Below, piece after piece: positions 34,754-42,962 of a stretch of 64,000 nt of DNA. The notes beneath the pieces were generated by a model. That model was not told the origin of the DNA, searched no databases, and worked only from the letters and a program-made list of their open reading frames with translations. The stretch comes from Lonepinella koalarum (GTDB taxonomy: Bacteria > Pseudomonadota > Gammaproteobacteria > Enterobacterales > Pasteurellaceae): contig NZ_CP170642.1 in NCBI RefSeq assembly GCF_042926695.1, positions 1,364,001-1,428,000 of the forward strand, read 5' to 3'. Position numbers and translations under genes: made by a program. Each line of letters starts with the position of its first letter. The stretch's first letter is position 1.

Positions 34754-35394
34754 TCATCTTCTCCGTAAAACGGGTACAAATCTAACCGCACTTTTTGCAA
34801 CATTTGACTCAGCACATCCTGATGACTGGTAATAATCACGATGCCACCTTGTTGACAATGCTGCTCTAAATGCGCAATGAGCATTTCTACACCATTTTTA
34901 TCAATGGCATTAAAAGGTTCATCTAAAATCCACAATGGTGCTTGTGAAAGCCACAATCTTGCCAAACCAATACGTTTTTGTTGCCCCGCGGAAAGTTGGC
35001 TTGCCACTATATCCTCATAACCCAACAACCCCACTTTGTCTAACGCTTGCCACAACACATCATTCCCTTGCAAACAATGGCTTACTTGTTGATAAAAGCT
35101 CAAATTTTCCCAAACCGTTAATTCAGGTTTAATGCCTGATAAATGTCCTAAATACAGCAAATCATATTGATAATCTTCTCGATATTGAGAAATCTCATTT
35201 AAATTCCACCGCACTTTGCCACGCAACGGCTGAGCCAACCCAGTTAAAATTCGCAATAAACTGGTTTTACCGATCCCATTACGCCCCTCAATTTGCACAA
35301 AATCACCCGGTTGAAAACGCAAACTCAATCCTGCAAACAGAAGATTATCACCACGCTGACAAGTAATTTTTTCAACATCTAGGGTATTTCGCAT
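34750..35394 (-). CDS. ccmA: haem exporter ATP-binding protein CcmA
   Basis: This is the ATPase of the CcmAB complex. The 214-residue protein has Walker A GRNGIGKTSLLR near 38-49, the ABC signature LSAGQQKRIGLARL near 136-149 and Walker B LWILDEPFNAID near 154-165. A short ABC unit of this size is typical for CcmA. It is the first gene of the nine-gene ccm operon. An FNR-type palindrome lies about 90 bp upstream of its start. Confidence 0.96.
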   Translation of the reverse strand: MRNTLDVEKITCQRGDNLLFAGLSLRFQPGDFVQIEGRNGIGKTSLLRILTGLAQPLRGKVRWNLNEISQYREDYQYDLLYLGHLSGIKPELTVWENLSFYQQVSHCLQGNDVLWQALDKVGLLGYEDIVASQLSAGQQKRIGLARLWLSQAPLWILDEPFNAIDKNGVEMLIAHLEQHCQQGGIVIITSHQDVLSQMLQKVRLDLYPFYGEDE

Positions 35395-35484
35395 TATTTA
35401 ATCCATTCATTTTTAACAGATAAATTTTACCATAAGTCATACACAACGTATAACCAATGGCATAACTCTTTTGGGGAATATTCA

Positions 35485-35498
35485 TTGATGGAGATCAA
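35485..35498 (-). promoter_or_regulatory. FNR box upstream of the ccm operon
   Basis: TTGATGGAGATCAA (TTGATCTCCATCAA on the coding strand) is a perfect match to the FNR consensus TTGAT-N4-ATCAA. It is centred about 97 bp upstream of the ccmA start. Activation of cytochrome c maturation under low oxygen is the established FNR role in relatives; the transcription start was not resolved. Confidence 0.75.
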
Positions 35499-35533
35499 AT
35501 ATTAAAAAGAAATATTAGGCACTAATAAATAAA

Positions 35534-35566
35534 AAACTGATTTCAATACAAGATCGAAATCAGTTT
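35534..35566 (-). terminator. raiA terminator
   Basis: AAACTGATTTC and GAAATCAGTTT form a perfect 11-bp stem with an 11-nt loop, followed on the minus strand by T6ATTTATT. It lies 24 nt past the raiA stop. Confidence 0.85.
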
Positions 35567-35589
35567 ACAATATAACAAATTAAAATTAA

Positions 35590-35919
35590 CTATTGGAAAG
35601 AATCTTTTAAACGTTCATCTGCTCGACGTGCTTCTCCTTTATGTTGTAGTTTATTTAATTGTCTTGCTAATTTTTCTTCAACATCATTAATCGCTTTGTA
35701 CATATCATCAGATTCTGCACTTGCAAACAAGTTACCATTTGGTGTACTAATCGTCGCTTCGACCCCAAATCCCTGTGGTAGTTTGCTTAATACAAAATGC
35801 GGATTAATTAGCTGGGTTTGCCATTTTTCCAATTTTGCGAGTCTATCCTCAATATGAGCCCGAATTGCCGGTGTAATGTCCATTTGTTTACTTGCAATAT
35901 TAAGTGTCATAGTTGTCAC
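35590..35919 (-). CDS. raiA: ribosome-associated inhibitor RaiA (HPF/YfiA family)
   Basis: This 109-residue cold- and stationary-phase factor binds the 30S decoding region and stabilises inactive 70S ribosomes. The fold markers are MTLNIASKQMDITPAIRAHIEDRL near the start, LPQGFGVEATISTPNGNLFASAESDDMYKAINDVEEKL (in parts, near 47-84) and a basic tail. The short length and SxQM(D/E)ITPAIR start favour YfiA/RaiA over HPF. It has its own terminator and is monocistronic. Confidence 0.93.
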   Translation of the reverse strand: MTTMTLNIASKQMDITPAIRAHIEDRLAKLEKWQTQLINPHFVLSKLPQGFGVEATISTPNGNLFASAESDDMYKAINDVEEKLARQLNKLQHKGEARRADERLKDSFQ

Positions 35920-36061
35920 CTCTTTTTCTTGATGAATAAATCCTTTCGTATTAACTACAAGGTATGTTTTTTAACGAAATTTTTCAAGTCTTTTCTGTTG
36001 ATTTTTATCAGAAATTATTAAAAATGTGATCTTAATCCCAAAATCTTAGATTAATAAAACA

Positions 36062-36083
36062 TCATTCTTCTTGAACAATGATT
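36062..36083 (-). terminator. weak metG terminator candidate
   Basis: ATCATT and AATGAT form a 6-bp stem 11 nt past the metG stop, followed on the minus strand by GTTTTATT. It is a marginal structure and no better one is present in this gap. Confidence 0.35.
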
Positions 36084-36093
36084 TAATCGAATA

Positions 36094-38172
36094 TTATTTA
36101 ACCCGATCCCCTGCTTTCGCTCCATTATCCACATTAAGCAAAAATAAATCCGTTCCATCAGTACCCGCCGATAAAATCATCCCTTGCGATACACCAAATT
36201 TCATTTTACGCGGTGCAAGGTTGGCAACCATAATCACTTGGCGACCAATTAATTCGGCTGGATTATTATATGCCGCTTTAATTCCCGACAATACTTGACG
36301 TTGTTCAAAACCTAAATCTAATCGAAATTTCAATAATTTATTGCTTTCAGGTACGGCTTCACAATGTAACACGGTTGCCACTCGTAAATCAATTTTGGCA
36401 AAATCATCAATACTGATTTCAGCTTCTACAGGTTCAAATTCGCTATTTTCGGTAGCATTGCCAGTAGAAACTGCGGTGTTTTTTTCCACTGTTTTTGCGG
36501 TATTTACTGCTGCATTTTCCGCTTTTGATGCTTCGATCATTGCATCAATTTGTTTCATCTCTAAACGGTTAAATAAGGCTTTAAACGGAGAAATTTGATG
36601 GGCTAATAATGGTTGTGCCAGATTATGCCAAGTTAATTCTGTTTGTAAAAAGCCCTCTGCTCGCTCGGCTAATTTTGGTAACACAGGTTTTAAATAACCT
36701 ATTAACACACGGAATAATTGAATCCCCATGGAACAAACTTCATGTAATTCTTGATCTTTGCCCTCTTGTTTAGCAATCACCCACGGGGCTTTGTCATCCA
36801 CATATTTATTGGCTTTATCCGCCAATGCCATAATGGCACGAATAGCTTTGCCGTATTCACGGTTTTCATAAAGTTCGGCAATATGGACTGATTGTGCCGT
36901 AAATTCGTCAAATAGATGTTGATCTTCTAGTTTATCCGCTAAATTTCCATCAAAGCGTTTTTGGATAAAGCCGGCATTGCGAGAGGCTAAATTGACTAAT
37001 TTATTAACTAAATCTGCATTCACTCGTTGCACAAAATCTTCTAAGTTTAAATCTAAGTCATCGATCCGACCACTTAATTTTGCCGCATAATAATAACGTA
37101 AACATTCAGGATCGAGATGTTTCAAATAGGTCGCGGCTTGAATAAATGTCCCACGCGATTTAGACATTTTCTCGCCATTGACCGTTACATAACCGTGTAC
37201 AAAAATATTGCTTGGTTTGCGTAAATCCGCTCCCTCTAACATGGCTGGCCAGAACAAACTGTGGAAATACATAATATCTTTGCCGATAAAATGATATAGT
37301 TCCGCTTGGCTGTCTTTGTGCCAGAACAGATCAAAATCAATCTGTTCACGTACACAAAGATTTTTAAACGATGCCATATAGCCAATTGGCGCATCCAACC
37401 AAACATAAAAATATTTATTTTCGGTATGCGGAATTTTAAAGCCAAAATACGGCGCATCACGAGAAATATCCCATTGTTGCAAGCCCATATCAAACCATTC
37501 TTGCATTTTATTCGCCACTTCTGATTGTAACGCCCCCGAACGATTCCATTCTTGCAGCATCATCTCAAAACTTGGCAAATCAAAGAAATAATGCTCACTT
37601 TCTTTTAATACCGGCGTTGCCCCTGATACGGTTGAACGTGGATTAATTAATTCTGTCGGACTATAAGTGGCAGAACAAACTTCACAGTTATCGCCATATT
37701 GATCTGGCGCTTTACATTTAGGACAAGTCCCTTTGACAAAACGATCGGGCAAAAACATGGCTTTTTCAGGATCGAATAATTGCGAAATGGTACGATTTTT
37801 AATAAAACCGTTTTGTTTTAATTTGCTGTAAATCATTTCCGATAATTGACGATTTTCCTCACTATGGGTGGAATGATAATTATCGAAACTAATATTAAAG
37901 CCATTGAAATCTGCATAATGGGCGGTATGCACATCAGCAATGAGCTGCTCTGGTGTCATCCCCATTTGCGCTGCTTTCAACATAATCGGTGTACCGTGAG
38001 CATCATCGGCGCAAACAAAATAAATCTCATTGCCACGCATACGTTGGAAACGCACCCAAATATCTGCTTGGATATGTTCAAGCATATGACCTAAATGGAT
38101 CGGACCGTTGGCGTAAGGTAACGCACAAGTGACTAGAATTTGACGTTTTTTGGAAGATGATTGGTTTGACAT
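36094..38172 (-). CDS. metG: methionyl-tRNA synthetase
   Basis: This enzyme charges initiator and elongator tRNA(Met). The 692-residue protein has CALPYANGPIHLGHMLEHIQ near 16-35 with the HIGH motif, and the zinc-knuckle CPKCKAPDQYGDNCEVC near 146-162. It also has KMSKSRGTF near 335-343 and a C-terminal tRNA-binding OB domain (FAKIDLRVATVLHCE near 590) that drives dimerisation. An A/T-rich linker (KAENAAVNTAKTVEKNTAVS near 556-575) separates the body from this domain and makes it about 15 residues longer than E. coli MetG. It is divergent from mrp. Confidence 0.97.
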   Translation of the reverse strand: MSNQSSSKKRQILVTCALPYANGPIHLGHMLEHIQADIWVRFQRMRGNEIYFVCADDAHGTPIMLKAAQMGMTPEQLIADVHTAHYADFNGFNISFDNYHSTHSEENRQLSEMIYSKLKQNGFIKNRTISQLFDPEKAMFLPDRFVKGTCPKCKAPDQYGDNCEVCSATYSPTELINPRSTVSGATPVLKESEHYFFDLPSFEMMLQEWNRSGALQSEVANKMQEWFDMGLQQWDISRDAPYFGFKIPHTENKYFYVWLDAPIGYMASFKNLCVREQIDFDLFWHKDSQAELYHFIGKDIMYFHSLFWPAMLEGADLRKPSNIFVHGYVTVNGEKMSKSRGTFIQAATYLKHLDPECLRYYYAAKLSGRIDDLDLNLEDFVQRVNADLVNKLVNLASRNAGFIQKRFDGNLADKLEDQHLFDEFTAQSVHIAELYENREYGKAIRAIMALADKANKYVDDKAPWVIAKQEGKDQELHEVCSMGIQLFRVLIGYLKPVLPKLAERAEGFLQTELTWHNLAQPLLAHQISPFKALFNRLEMKQIDAMIEASKAENAAVNTAKTVEKNTAVSTGNATENSEFEPVEAEISIDDFAKIDLRVATVLHCEAVPESNKLLKFRLDLGFEQRQVLSGIKAAYNNPAELIGRQVIMVANLAPRKMKFGVSQGMILSAGTDGTDLFLLNVDNGAKAGDRVK

Positions 38173-38350
38173 AAAAAGACCTTTAAATGATTAACAAGCT
38201 AAAACTGGCTTGCCATGAAATACAAAATTGTCGTGATTTTACCTGATTTAGCGCTTTTTTTCTAGCTAAAACATAATCTATGCTTAACATCATTTTAATA
38301 TCGTGGTTAAATAGTCGGGTATTTTACTCTACTTGATTTTAGGAAAGATA

Positions 38351-39463
38351 ATGACGATTCAATTTTCCCATCATTTTACCAATGAACAACAAACTCAATT
38401 AATTCAATGTTTAAAAAACTTCTCACACCCTACTTTGCAGAAAGATTTGACTGCCTTAAGTGCGGTGAAAAAAATCGAAAAAATGCAAGAGGTATTGCGG
38501 GTAGAAATTCAAATGCCTTTTGCGTGGAATACGGCATTTGAGCTGTTAAAAACCACTGTTACCGATGATTTATTGACCATCGCGGCAGCACAACAAATTA
38601 AATGGCAATTACATTACCAAATCGCCACTTTAAAACGTGCTAATAATCATCCTGCCGTCAAAGGGGTGAAAAATATTATTGCGATTACCTCGGGAAAAGG
38701 CGGTGTAGGAAAATCTACCACTACAGTCAATTTAGCTTTAGCATTACAAGCTCAAGGAGCTAAAGTCGGTATTTTAGATGCAGATATTTATGGCCCATCT
38801 ATCCCTCACATGCTTGGTGCAGCCAATCAACGCCCAACATCACCAGATAATAAACACATTAATCCGATACGGGTACATGGCTTACAAAGCAACTCTATTG
38901 GTTATTTAATGGATTCAGATAATGCCACGATTTGGCGTGGCCCCATGGCAAGCAGTGCGTTAAATCAGCTATTAAATGAAACCCTATGGCATGAAATAGA
39001 TTATTTAGTCATTGATATGCCACCGGGAACGGGGGATATTCAGCTCACGTTATCACAACAAATCCCGGTTACAGGGGCGGTTGTTGTCACTACACCACAG
39101 GACATTGCTTTACTTGATGCGATTAAGGGCATTGCTATGTTTAACAAAGTTTCCGTGCCAGTGTTAGGCATTGTAGAAAATATGTCCATGCACATCTGCT
39201 CAAACTGCGGTCATCACGAAGCTATTTTTGGCACGGGTGGAGCAGAAAAAATTGCGGAAAAATATCATGTACAAGTGCTAGGTCAGTTACCCTTACATAT
39301 TTGTTTAAGAGAAGATTTAGATCAAGGCACACCAACCGTTATTGCTGACTCTCACCCTGGCATTAAACAAGCCTATCTACAATTAGCCGAAAAAGTGGCG
39401 AGCGAGTTATATTGGCAAGGTTCGGTCATTCCGGGTGAAATTATGTTTAGGGAAGTAAAATAG
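38351..39463 (+). CDS. apbC: iron-sulfur cluster carrier ATPase Mrp/ApbC
   Basis: This MRP/NBP35-type P-loop protein carries or inserts Fe-S clusters. The 370-residue protein has the deviant Walker A in AITSGKGGVGKSTTTVNLAL near 112-131. MGAANQRP-type and IWRGPMASSALNQLL segments follow, then the cluster-binding CxxC in HICSNCGHHEAIFGTGG near 282-298. The ATG preceded by AGGAAAG is chosen over one 6 codons upstream. It is divergent from metG, the conserved metG-mrp pairing. A long-loop hairpin follows. Confidence 0.95.
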   Translation: MTIQFSHHFTNEQQTQLIQCLKNFSHPTLQKDLTALSAVKKIEKMQEVLRVEIQMPFAWNTAFELLKTTVTDDLLTIAAAQQIKWQLHYQIATLKRANNHPAVKGVKNIIAITSGKGGVGKSTTTVNLALALQAQGAKVGILDADIYGPSIPHMLGAANQRPTSPDNKHINPIRVHGLQSNSIGYLMDSDNATIWRGPMASSALNQLLNETLWHEIDYLVIDMPPGTGDIQLTLSQQIPVTGAVVVTTPQDIALLDAIKGIAMFNKVSVPVLGIVENMSMHICSNCGHHEAIFGTGGAEKIAEKYHVQVLGQLPLHICLREDLDQGTPTVIADSHPGIKQAYLQLAEKVASELYWQGSVIPGEIMFREVK

Positions 39464-39470
39464 TTTATTC

Positions 39471-39516
39471 AGCCTGTTGAATAATATTAGCAACGGTATT
39501 AATTATTTAACAGGCT
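39471..39516 (+). terminator. apbC terminator candidate
   Basis: AGCCTGTT and AACAGGCT form a perfect 8-bp stem across a 30-nt AT-rich loop, 8 nt past the stop codon, followed by AATTTTTTAT. The loop is long, but the T-run and position support termination. Confidence 0.6.
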
Positions 39517-39579
39517 AATTTTTTATAAAAAATCCATCTATAAATTTTAAATATTTTCAAAATAAACCCTACTTAAAAG

Positions 39580-39595
39580 AACACTAAATAGTGTT
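39580..39595 (+). promoter_or_regulatory. inverted repeat upstream of the leu promoter
   Basis: AACACTAAATAGTGTT is a perfect 6-bp inverted repeat, followed 2 bp later by a third AACACTAAAT-like half. It lies about 90 bp upstream of the -35 box. It could be a regulator site, but no specific protein is assigned. Confidence 0.35.
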
Positions 39596-39683
39596 AAACA
39601 CTAAATTTCAAAACATTTATAGATTTTTATACAAAAATATTTTTATCCTATTCTATTTTTTGATATTTTTTACTAAAAAACCT

Positions 39684-39711
39684 TTGACAGAATCATCTAA
39701 ATCAGTAATAT
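39684..39711 (+). promoter_or_regulatory. leu operon promoter
   Basis: A perfect -35 TTGACA and a TAATAT -10 with 16-bp spacing precede the leader peptide. The expected transcription start near 39718 puts the leader ATG at 39743 inside the RNA with its own AGGA ribosome-binding site. Confidence 0.65.
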
Positions 39712-39742
39712 AGGATCTAATTTAATGACTTTCAGGATTTTT

Positions 39743-39802
39743 ATGTTTACCTTTCACGCTCTGCTACTCAACTTACGATTATCACATTCTTTGTGCGGCT
39801 AA
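39743..39802 (+). CDS. leuL: leu operon leader peptide
   Basis: This short frame reads MFTFHALLLNLRLSHSLCG: 19 residues with six leucines, including three in a row (CTG CTA CTC) and then TTA, TTA and TTG. CTA and CTC are uncommon in this AT-rich genome, which fits a leucine-tRNA sensor. AGGATTTTT precedes the ATG; an alternative in-frame ATG 18 bp upstream would lie almost at the transcription start. The stop codon lies between the two arms of the antiterminator strand, and a terminator hairpin follows 40 nt later. This is the arrangement of classic leu attenuation. It is too short for automatic gene calling. Confidence 0.8.
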   Translation: MFTFHALLLNLRLSHSLCG

Positions 39803-39878
39803 GTTGTGGATGATAGAAAAATAACATAAAAAACGAATTGACAACCCCGCACTTTGATAAAAAGTTCGGGGTTTTTTT
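39793..39878 (+). promoter_or_regulatory. leu attenuator: antiterminator and terminator
   Basis: The terminator pairs AACCCCGCACTTT (39843-39855) with AAAGTTCGGGGTT (39861-39873), one mismatch in 13, followed by T5 to T7. A competing strand GTGCGG-ctaa-GTTGT (39793-39807) can pair with ACAACCCCGCAC (39841-39852) with a bulge, disrupting the terminator. A ribosome stalled on the leucine codons leaves the antiterminator strand free; one reaching the stop codon covers it. Confidence 0.75.
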
Positions 39879-39947
39879 ATTAAAAAACATTTAAAAAATA
39901 CCGCACTTTCAAAGTGAAACCCTAACGAAAAACAGAAGGACAACATT

Positions 39948-41501
39948 ATGGCTACAAACAACATTATTATCTTTGATACCACCTTGCGAGATGGCGAACA
40001 GGCGTTAAAGGCAAGTTTAACTGTAAAAGAAAAATTACAAATTGCCCTTGCGTTAGAACGATTAGGGGTGGATGTGATGGAAGTAGGTTTTCCGGTGTCC
40101 TCTGAGGGTGATTTTCTTTCCGTACGTACCATTGCGGAAAATATTAAAAATAGCCGTGTTTGTGCCTTATCTCGTGCAATGGATAAGGATATTGACGCGG
40201 CTTATGAAGCCTTGAAAGTAGCGGATGCTTATCGGATTCATACCTTTATTGCCAGTTCAGCGTTGCACGTGGAAGCCAAACTTAAACGTTCTTTTGATGA
40301 AGTAGTGGAAATGGCAATCCAAGCGGTGAAACGCGCTAGAAATTATACCGATGATGTGGAATTTTCTTGCGAAGATGCAGGGCGGACGGGCATTGACAAT
40401 ATTTGTCGTATCGTCGAAGCGGCGATTTCCGCAGGGGCAACCACCGTCAATATTCCTGATACAGTAGGATTTTGCTTGCCAACGGAATACGGTAGCATTA
40501 TGGCAAATGTGCGAAATCGTGTGCCAAATATTGATAAAGCGATTATTTCCGTGCATTGCCATAATGATTTAGGTATGGCAACGGCGAACTCATTAACCGC
40601 AGTATTAAACGGGGCAAGACAAATTGAATGTACCATTAATGGTATCGGCGAACGAGCAGGCAATACCGCACTTGAAGAAGTGGTGATGGCGATTAAAACC
40701 CGTCAGGATATGTTTAACGGTTTAGACACCCGCATTAATACCCAAGAAATTCACCGTGTCAGCCAAATGGTAAGCCAACTTTGTAATATGCCAATTCAAC
40801 CGAATAAAGCCATTGTGGGCGATAATGCCTTTGCACATTCATCGGGTATTCACCAAGATGGGATGTTGAAAAATAAAAATACCTACGAAATTATGTCGCC
40901 TGAAAGTATCGGTTTGAAAAAAGAGAAATTGAATTTGACCGCTCGTTCTGGTCGTGCAGCGGTGAAAGGTCACATGGCGGATATGGGTTACACCGAAGCG
41001 GATTATGATTTAGATAAATTATATGACGCTTTCTTGAAATTAGCCGATAAAAAAGGACAAGTATTTGATTACGATTTAGAGGCGTTGGCATTTATTGATA
41101 TGCAACAAGGCGATGAAGATCGCTTGACGTTAGACGTGATCACCTCACAAACCTTAAGCGGGTTGCCTGCATCGGCATTTGTGCAAGTGGCGTTAGACGG
41201 TCATCGTATTAATCAAACATCAAATGGTGGTAATGGTCCTGTAGATGCGGTGTATAATGCGATTATGCAAATTGTGGGTATGGATTTGAAAATGTCCCAT
41301 TATAATTTAACCGCGAAAGGCGAGGGAGCAGAAGCGCTTGGTCAAGTGGATATTGTGGTAGAATATGAAGGTCGTCGTTTCCACGGTGTTGGACTTGCCA
41401 CGGATATTGTAGAATCATCTGCTCGAGCCTTGATTCATGCAATTAATGCCATCTATCGTTCGCAAAAAGTGGCGAATTTAACCAAGAATTTAAAACATTA
41501 A
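39948..41501 (+). CDS. leuA: 2-isopropylmalate synthase
   Basis: This enzyme condenses acetyl-CoA with 2-ketoisovalerate, the first committed step of leucine synthesis. The 517-residue protein has the DTTLRDGEQALKASLTVKEK start near 10-29, the HCHNDLGMATANSL metal site near 201-214 and GERAGNTALEEVVMA near 231-245. A C-terminal LeuA regulatory domain after about residue 395 binds leucine for feedback inhibition. It follows the attenuator with a good AGAAGGA ribosome-binding site and is the first structural gene of leuABCD. Confidence 0.97.
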   Translation: MATNNIIIFDTTLRDGEQALKASLTVKEKLQIALALERLGVDVMEVGFPVSSEGDFLSVRTIAENIKNSRVCALSRAMDKDIDAAYEALKVADAYRIHTFIASSALHVEAKLKRSFDEVVEMAIQAVKRARNYTDDVEFSCEDAGRTGIDNICRIVEAAISAGATTVNIPDTVGFCLPTEYGSIMANVRNRVPNIDKAIISVHCHNDLGMATANSLTAVLNGARQIECTINGIGERAGNTALEEVVMAIKTRQDMFNGLDTRINTQEIHRVSQMVSQLCNMPIQPNKAIVGDNAFAHSSGIHQDGMLKNKNTYEIMSPESIGLKKEKLNLTARSGRAAVKGHMADMGYTEADYDLDKLYDAFLKLADKKGQVFDYDLEALAFIDMQQGDEDRLTLDVITSQTLSGLPASAFVQVALDGHRINQTSNGGNGPVDAVYNAIMQIVGMDLKMSHYNLTAKGEGAEALGQVDIVVEYEGRRFHGVGLATDIVESSARALIHAINAIYRSQKVANLTKNLKH

Positions 41502-41514
41502 TCTATATTAATCT

Positions 41515-41537
41515 GTAGGGGCGTATTGCATACGCCC
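41515..41537. repeat. single GTAGGGGCGTATTGCATACG repeat unit
   Basis: One complete copy of the 23-nt unit (GTAGGGGCGTATTGCATACG plus CCC) lies in the leuA-leuB gap. It is the same sequence that is arrayed between leuB and leuC and paired between pilF and rlmN. Its self-complementary ends (GGGCGTAT/ATACGCC) would fold in the operon mRNA. Confidence 0.85.
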
Positions 41538-41573
41538 AAAAACTCAACATATTGATAAAAATAGGGAAATAAA

Positions 41574-42653
41574 ATGACAACATATAACGTAGCAGTACTT
41601 TCAGGTGATGGCATCGGACCTGAAATTATGGCGGAAGCTATTAAAGTATTAGATGTAGTACAACAAAAATATGGCTTTACATTAAACTATAATCATTTCA
41701 ACGTGGGTGGTATCGCTATTGATAAACAAGGCAGTCCATTGCCTGAAAACACCTTACAAGGTTGTGAGCAAGCCGATGCCATTTTATTTGGTTCAGTAGG
41801 TGGCCCAAAATGGGAACATTTGCCACCAAATCAACAGCCTGAACGTGGTGCATTATTACCGTTACGTAAACATTTTAAATTGTTCAGTAATTTACGCCCC
41901 GCCACACTGTACAAAGGGTTAGAAAAATTCTGTCCATTGCGTGCGGATATTGCCGAAACAGGGTTTGATATGGTGACTGTGCGTGAATTAACTGGCGGTA
42001 TTTATTTCGGTCAACCGAAAGGGCGTGAGGGTGAAGGTTCACAAACTAAAGCCTTTGATACCGAAGTGTATTATAAATATGAAATTGAACGTATTGCCAA
42101 AGTCGCCTTTGAAACTGCTATGAAGCGTGGCAAACACGTAACTTCGGTGGATAAGTCCAATGTGTTAATCAGCTCAATTTTATGGCGTGAAACGGTGAAT
42201 GAAATGGCAAAACAATATCCAGAAGTCAAATTAGATCATATTTATATTGACAATGCCACTATGCAGTTGATTAAACAGCCGTCTTTCTTTGATGTGCTAC
42301 TCTGCTCCAATATTTTCGGCGATATTATTTCCGACGAATGTGCCATGATCACAGGTTCAATGGGGATGTTACCATCTGCCAGCCTAAATGAACAGGGCTT
42401 TGGTTTATACGAACCTGCTGGCGGTTCCGCGCCGGATATTGCCGGCAAAGGCATTGCCAACCCAATTGCACAGATTTTATCTGCCGCCATGATGTTGCGT
42501 TATAGCTTTAATCAAGATAACGCGGCGGTGGCGATTGAAAGTGCGGTGAAAAAAGTGTTAGCTTCTGGTTATAGAACAGCAGATTTAGCAGACAACAGTA
42601 AACCCGTTTCCACCAGTGAAATGGGAACGTTGATTGCGAAAGCGATTGAATAA
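41574..42653 (+). CDS. leuB: 3-isopropylmalate dehydrogenase
   Basis: This NAD-dependent enzyme oxidises and decarboxylates 3-isopropylmalate. The 359-residue protein begins NVAVLSGDGIGPEIMAEAIK and has GSVGGPKWEHLP near 73-84. FSNLRPA near 105 and VRELTGGIYFGQPKG near 137-151 carry substrate contacts, and FGDIISDECAMITGSMGMLPSASL occurs near 245 onwards (in parts). Length matches family members. It is the second gene of the leu operon, flanked by repeat units on both sides. Confidence 0.97.
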   Translation: MTTYNVAVLSGDGIGPEIMAEAIKVLDVVQQKYGFTLNYNHFNVGGIAIDKQGSPLPENTLQGCEQADAILFGSVGGPKWEHLPPNQQPERGALLPLRKHFKLFSNLRPATLYKGLEKFCPLRADIAETGFDMVTVRELTGGIYFGQPKGREGEGSQTKAFDTEVYYKYEIERIAKVAFETAMKRGKHVTSVDKSNVLISSILWRETVNEMAKQYPEVKLDHIYIDNATMQLIKQPSFFDVLLCSNIFGDIISDECAMITGSMGMLPSASLNEQGFGLYEPAGGSAPDIAGKGIANPIAQILSAAMMLRYSFNQDNAAVAIESAVKKVLASGYRTADLADNSKPVSTSEMGTLIAKAIE

Positions 42654-42662
42654 ATCATCACC

Positions 42663-42900
42663 GTAGGGCGGTATTACATACGCCAAAAAAACAAACGTAG
42701 CGGCGTATTGCATACACCCAAAAAAACAAACGTAGGGGGCGTATTGCATACGCTCAAAAAACAAACGTAGGGGCGTATTGCATGCGCTCAAAAAACAAAT
42801 GTAGGGGCGTATTGCATACGCCCAAAAACAAACGAAAAATCTACCGCGGTTTGTGGTAAATAAAACGATCGAGCATAGGGCGTATGCAATACGCCCCTAC
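42663..42900. repeat. array of GTAGGGGCGTATTGCATACG units between leuB and leuC
   Basis: Five direct copies start at 42663, 42697, 42732, 42767 and 42801, a 34-35-bp period, separated by the A-rich linker AAAAAACAAAC. A sixth copy at 42878-42900 is inverted. Copies 1-4 carry one to four substitutions, while copy 5 and the inverted copy match the consensus. The array nearly fills the 309-bp leuB-leuC gap. It is not a CRISPR: the linkers are nearly identical and about 11 nt long. Confidence 0.92.
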
Positions 42901-42962
42901 GAAAAGACAAAAAAAAAAACGAAAAACAACCCAACGAATTAAAAACCTAACGAGATACAAAA

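Noticed and set aside
42663..42900. Possible CRISPR array
   Set aside because: The repeats are about 23 nt but the spacers are only about 11 nt and nearly identical (AAAAAACAAAC). One unit is inverted and there are no cas genes.
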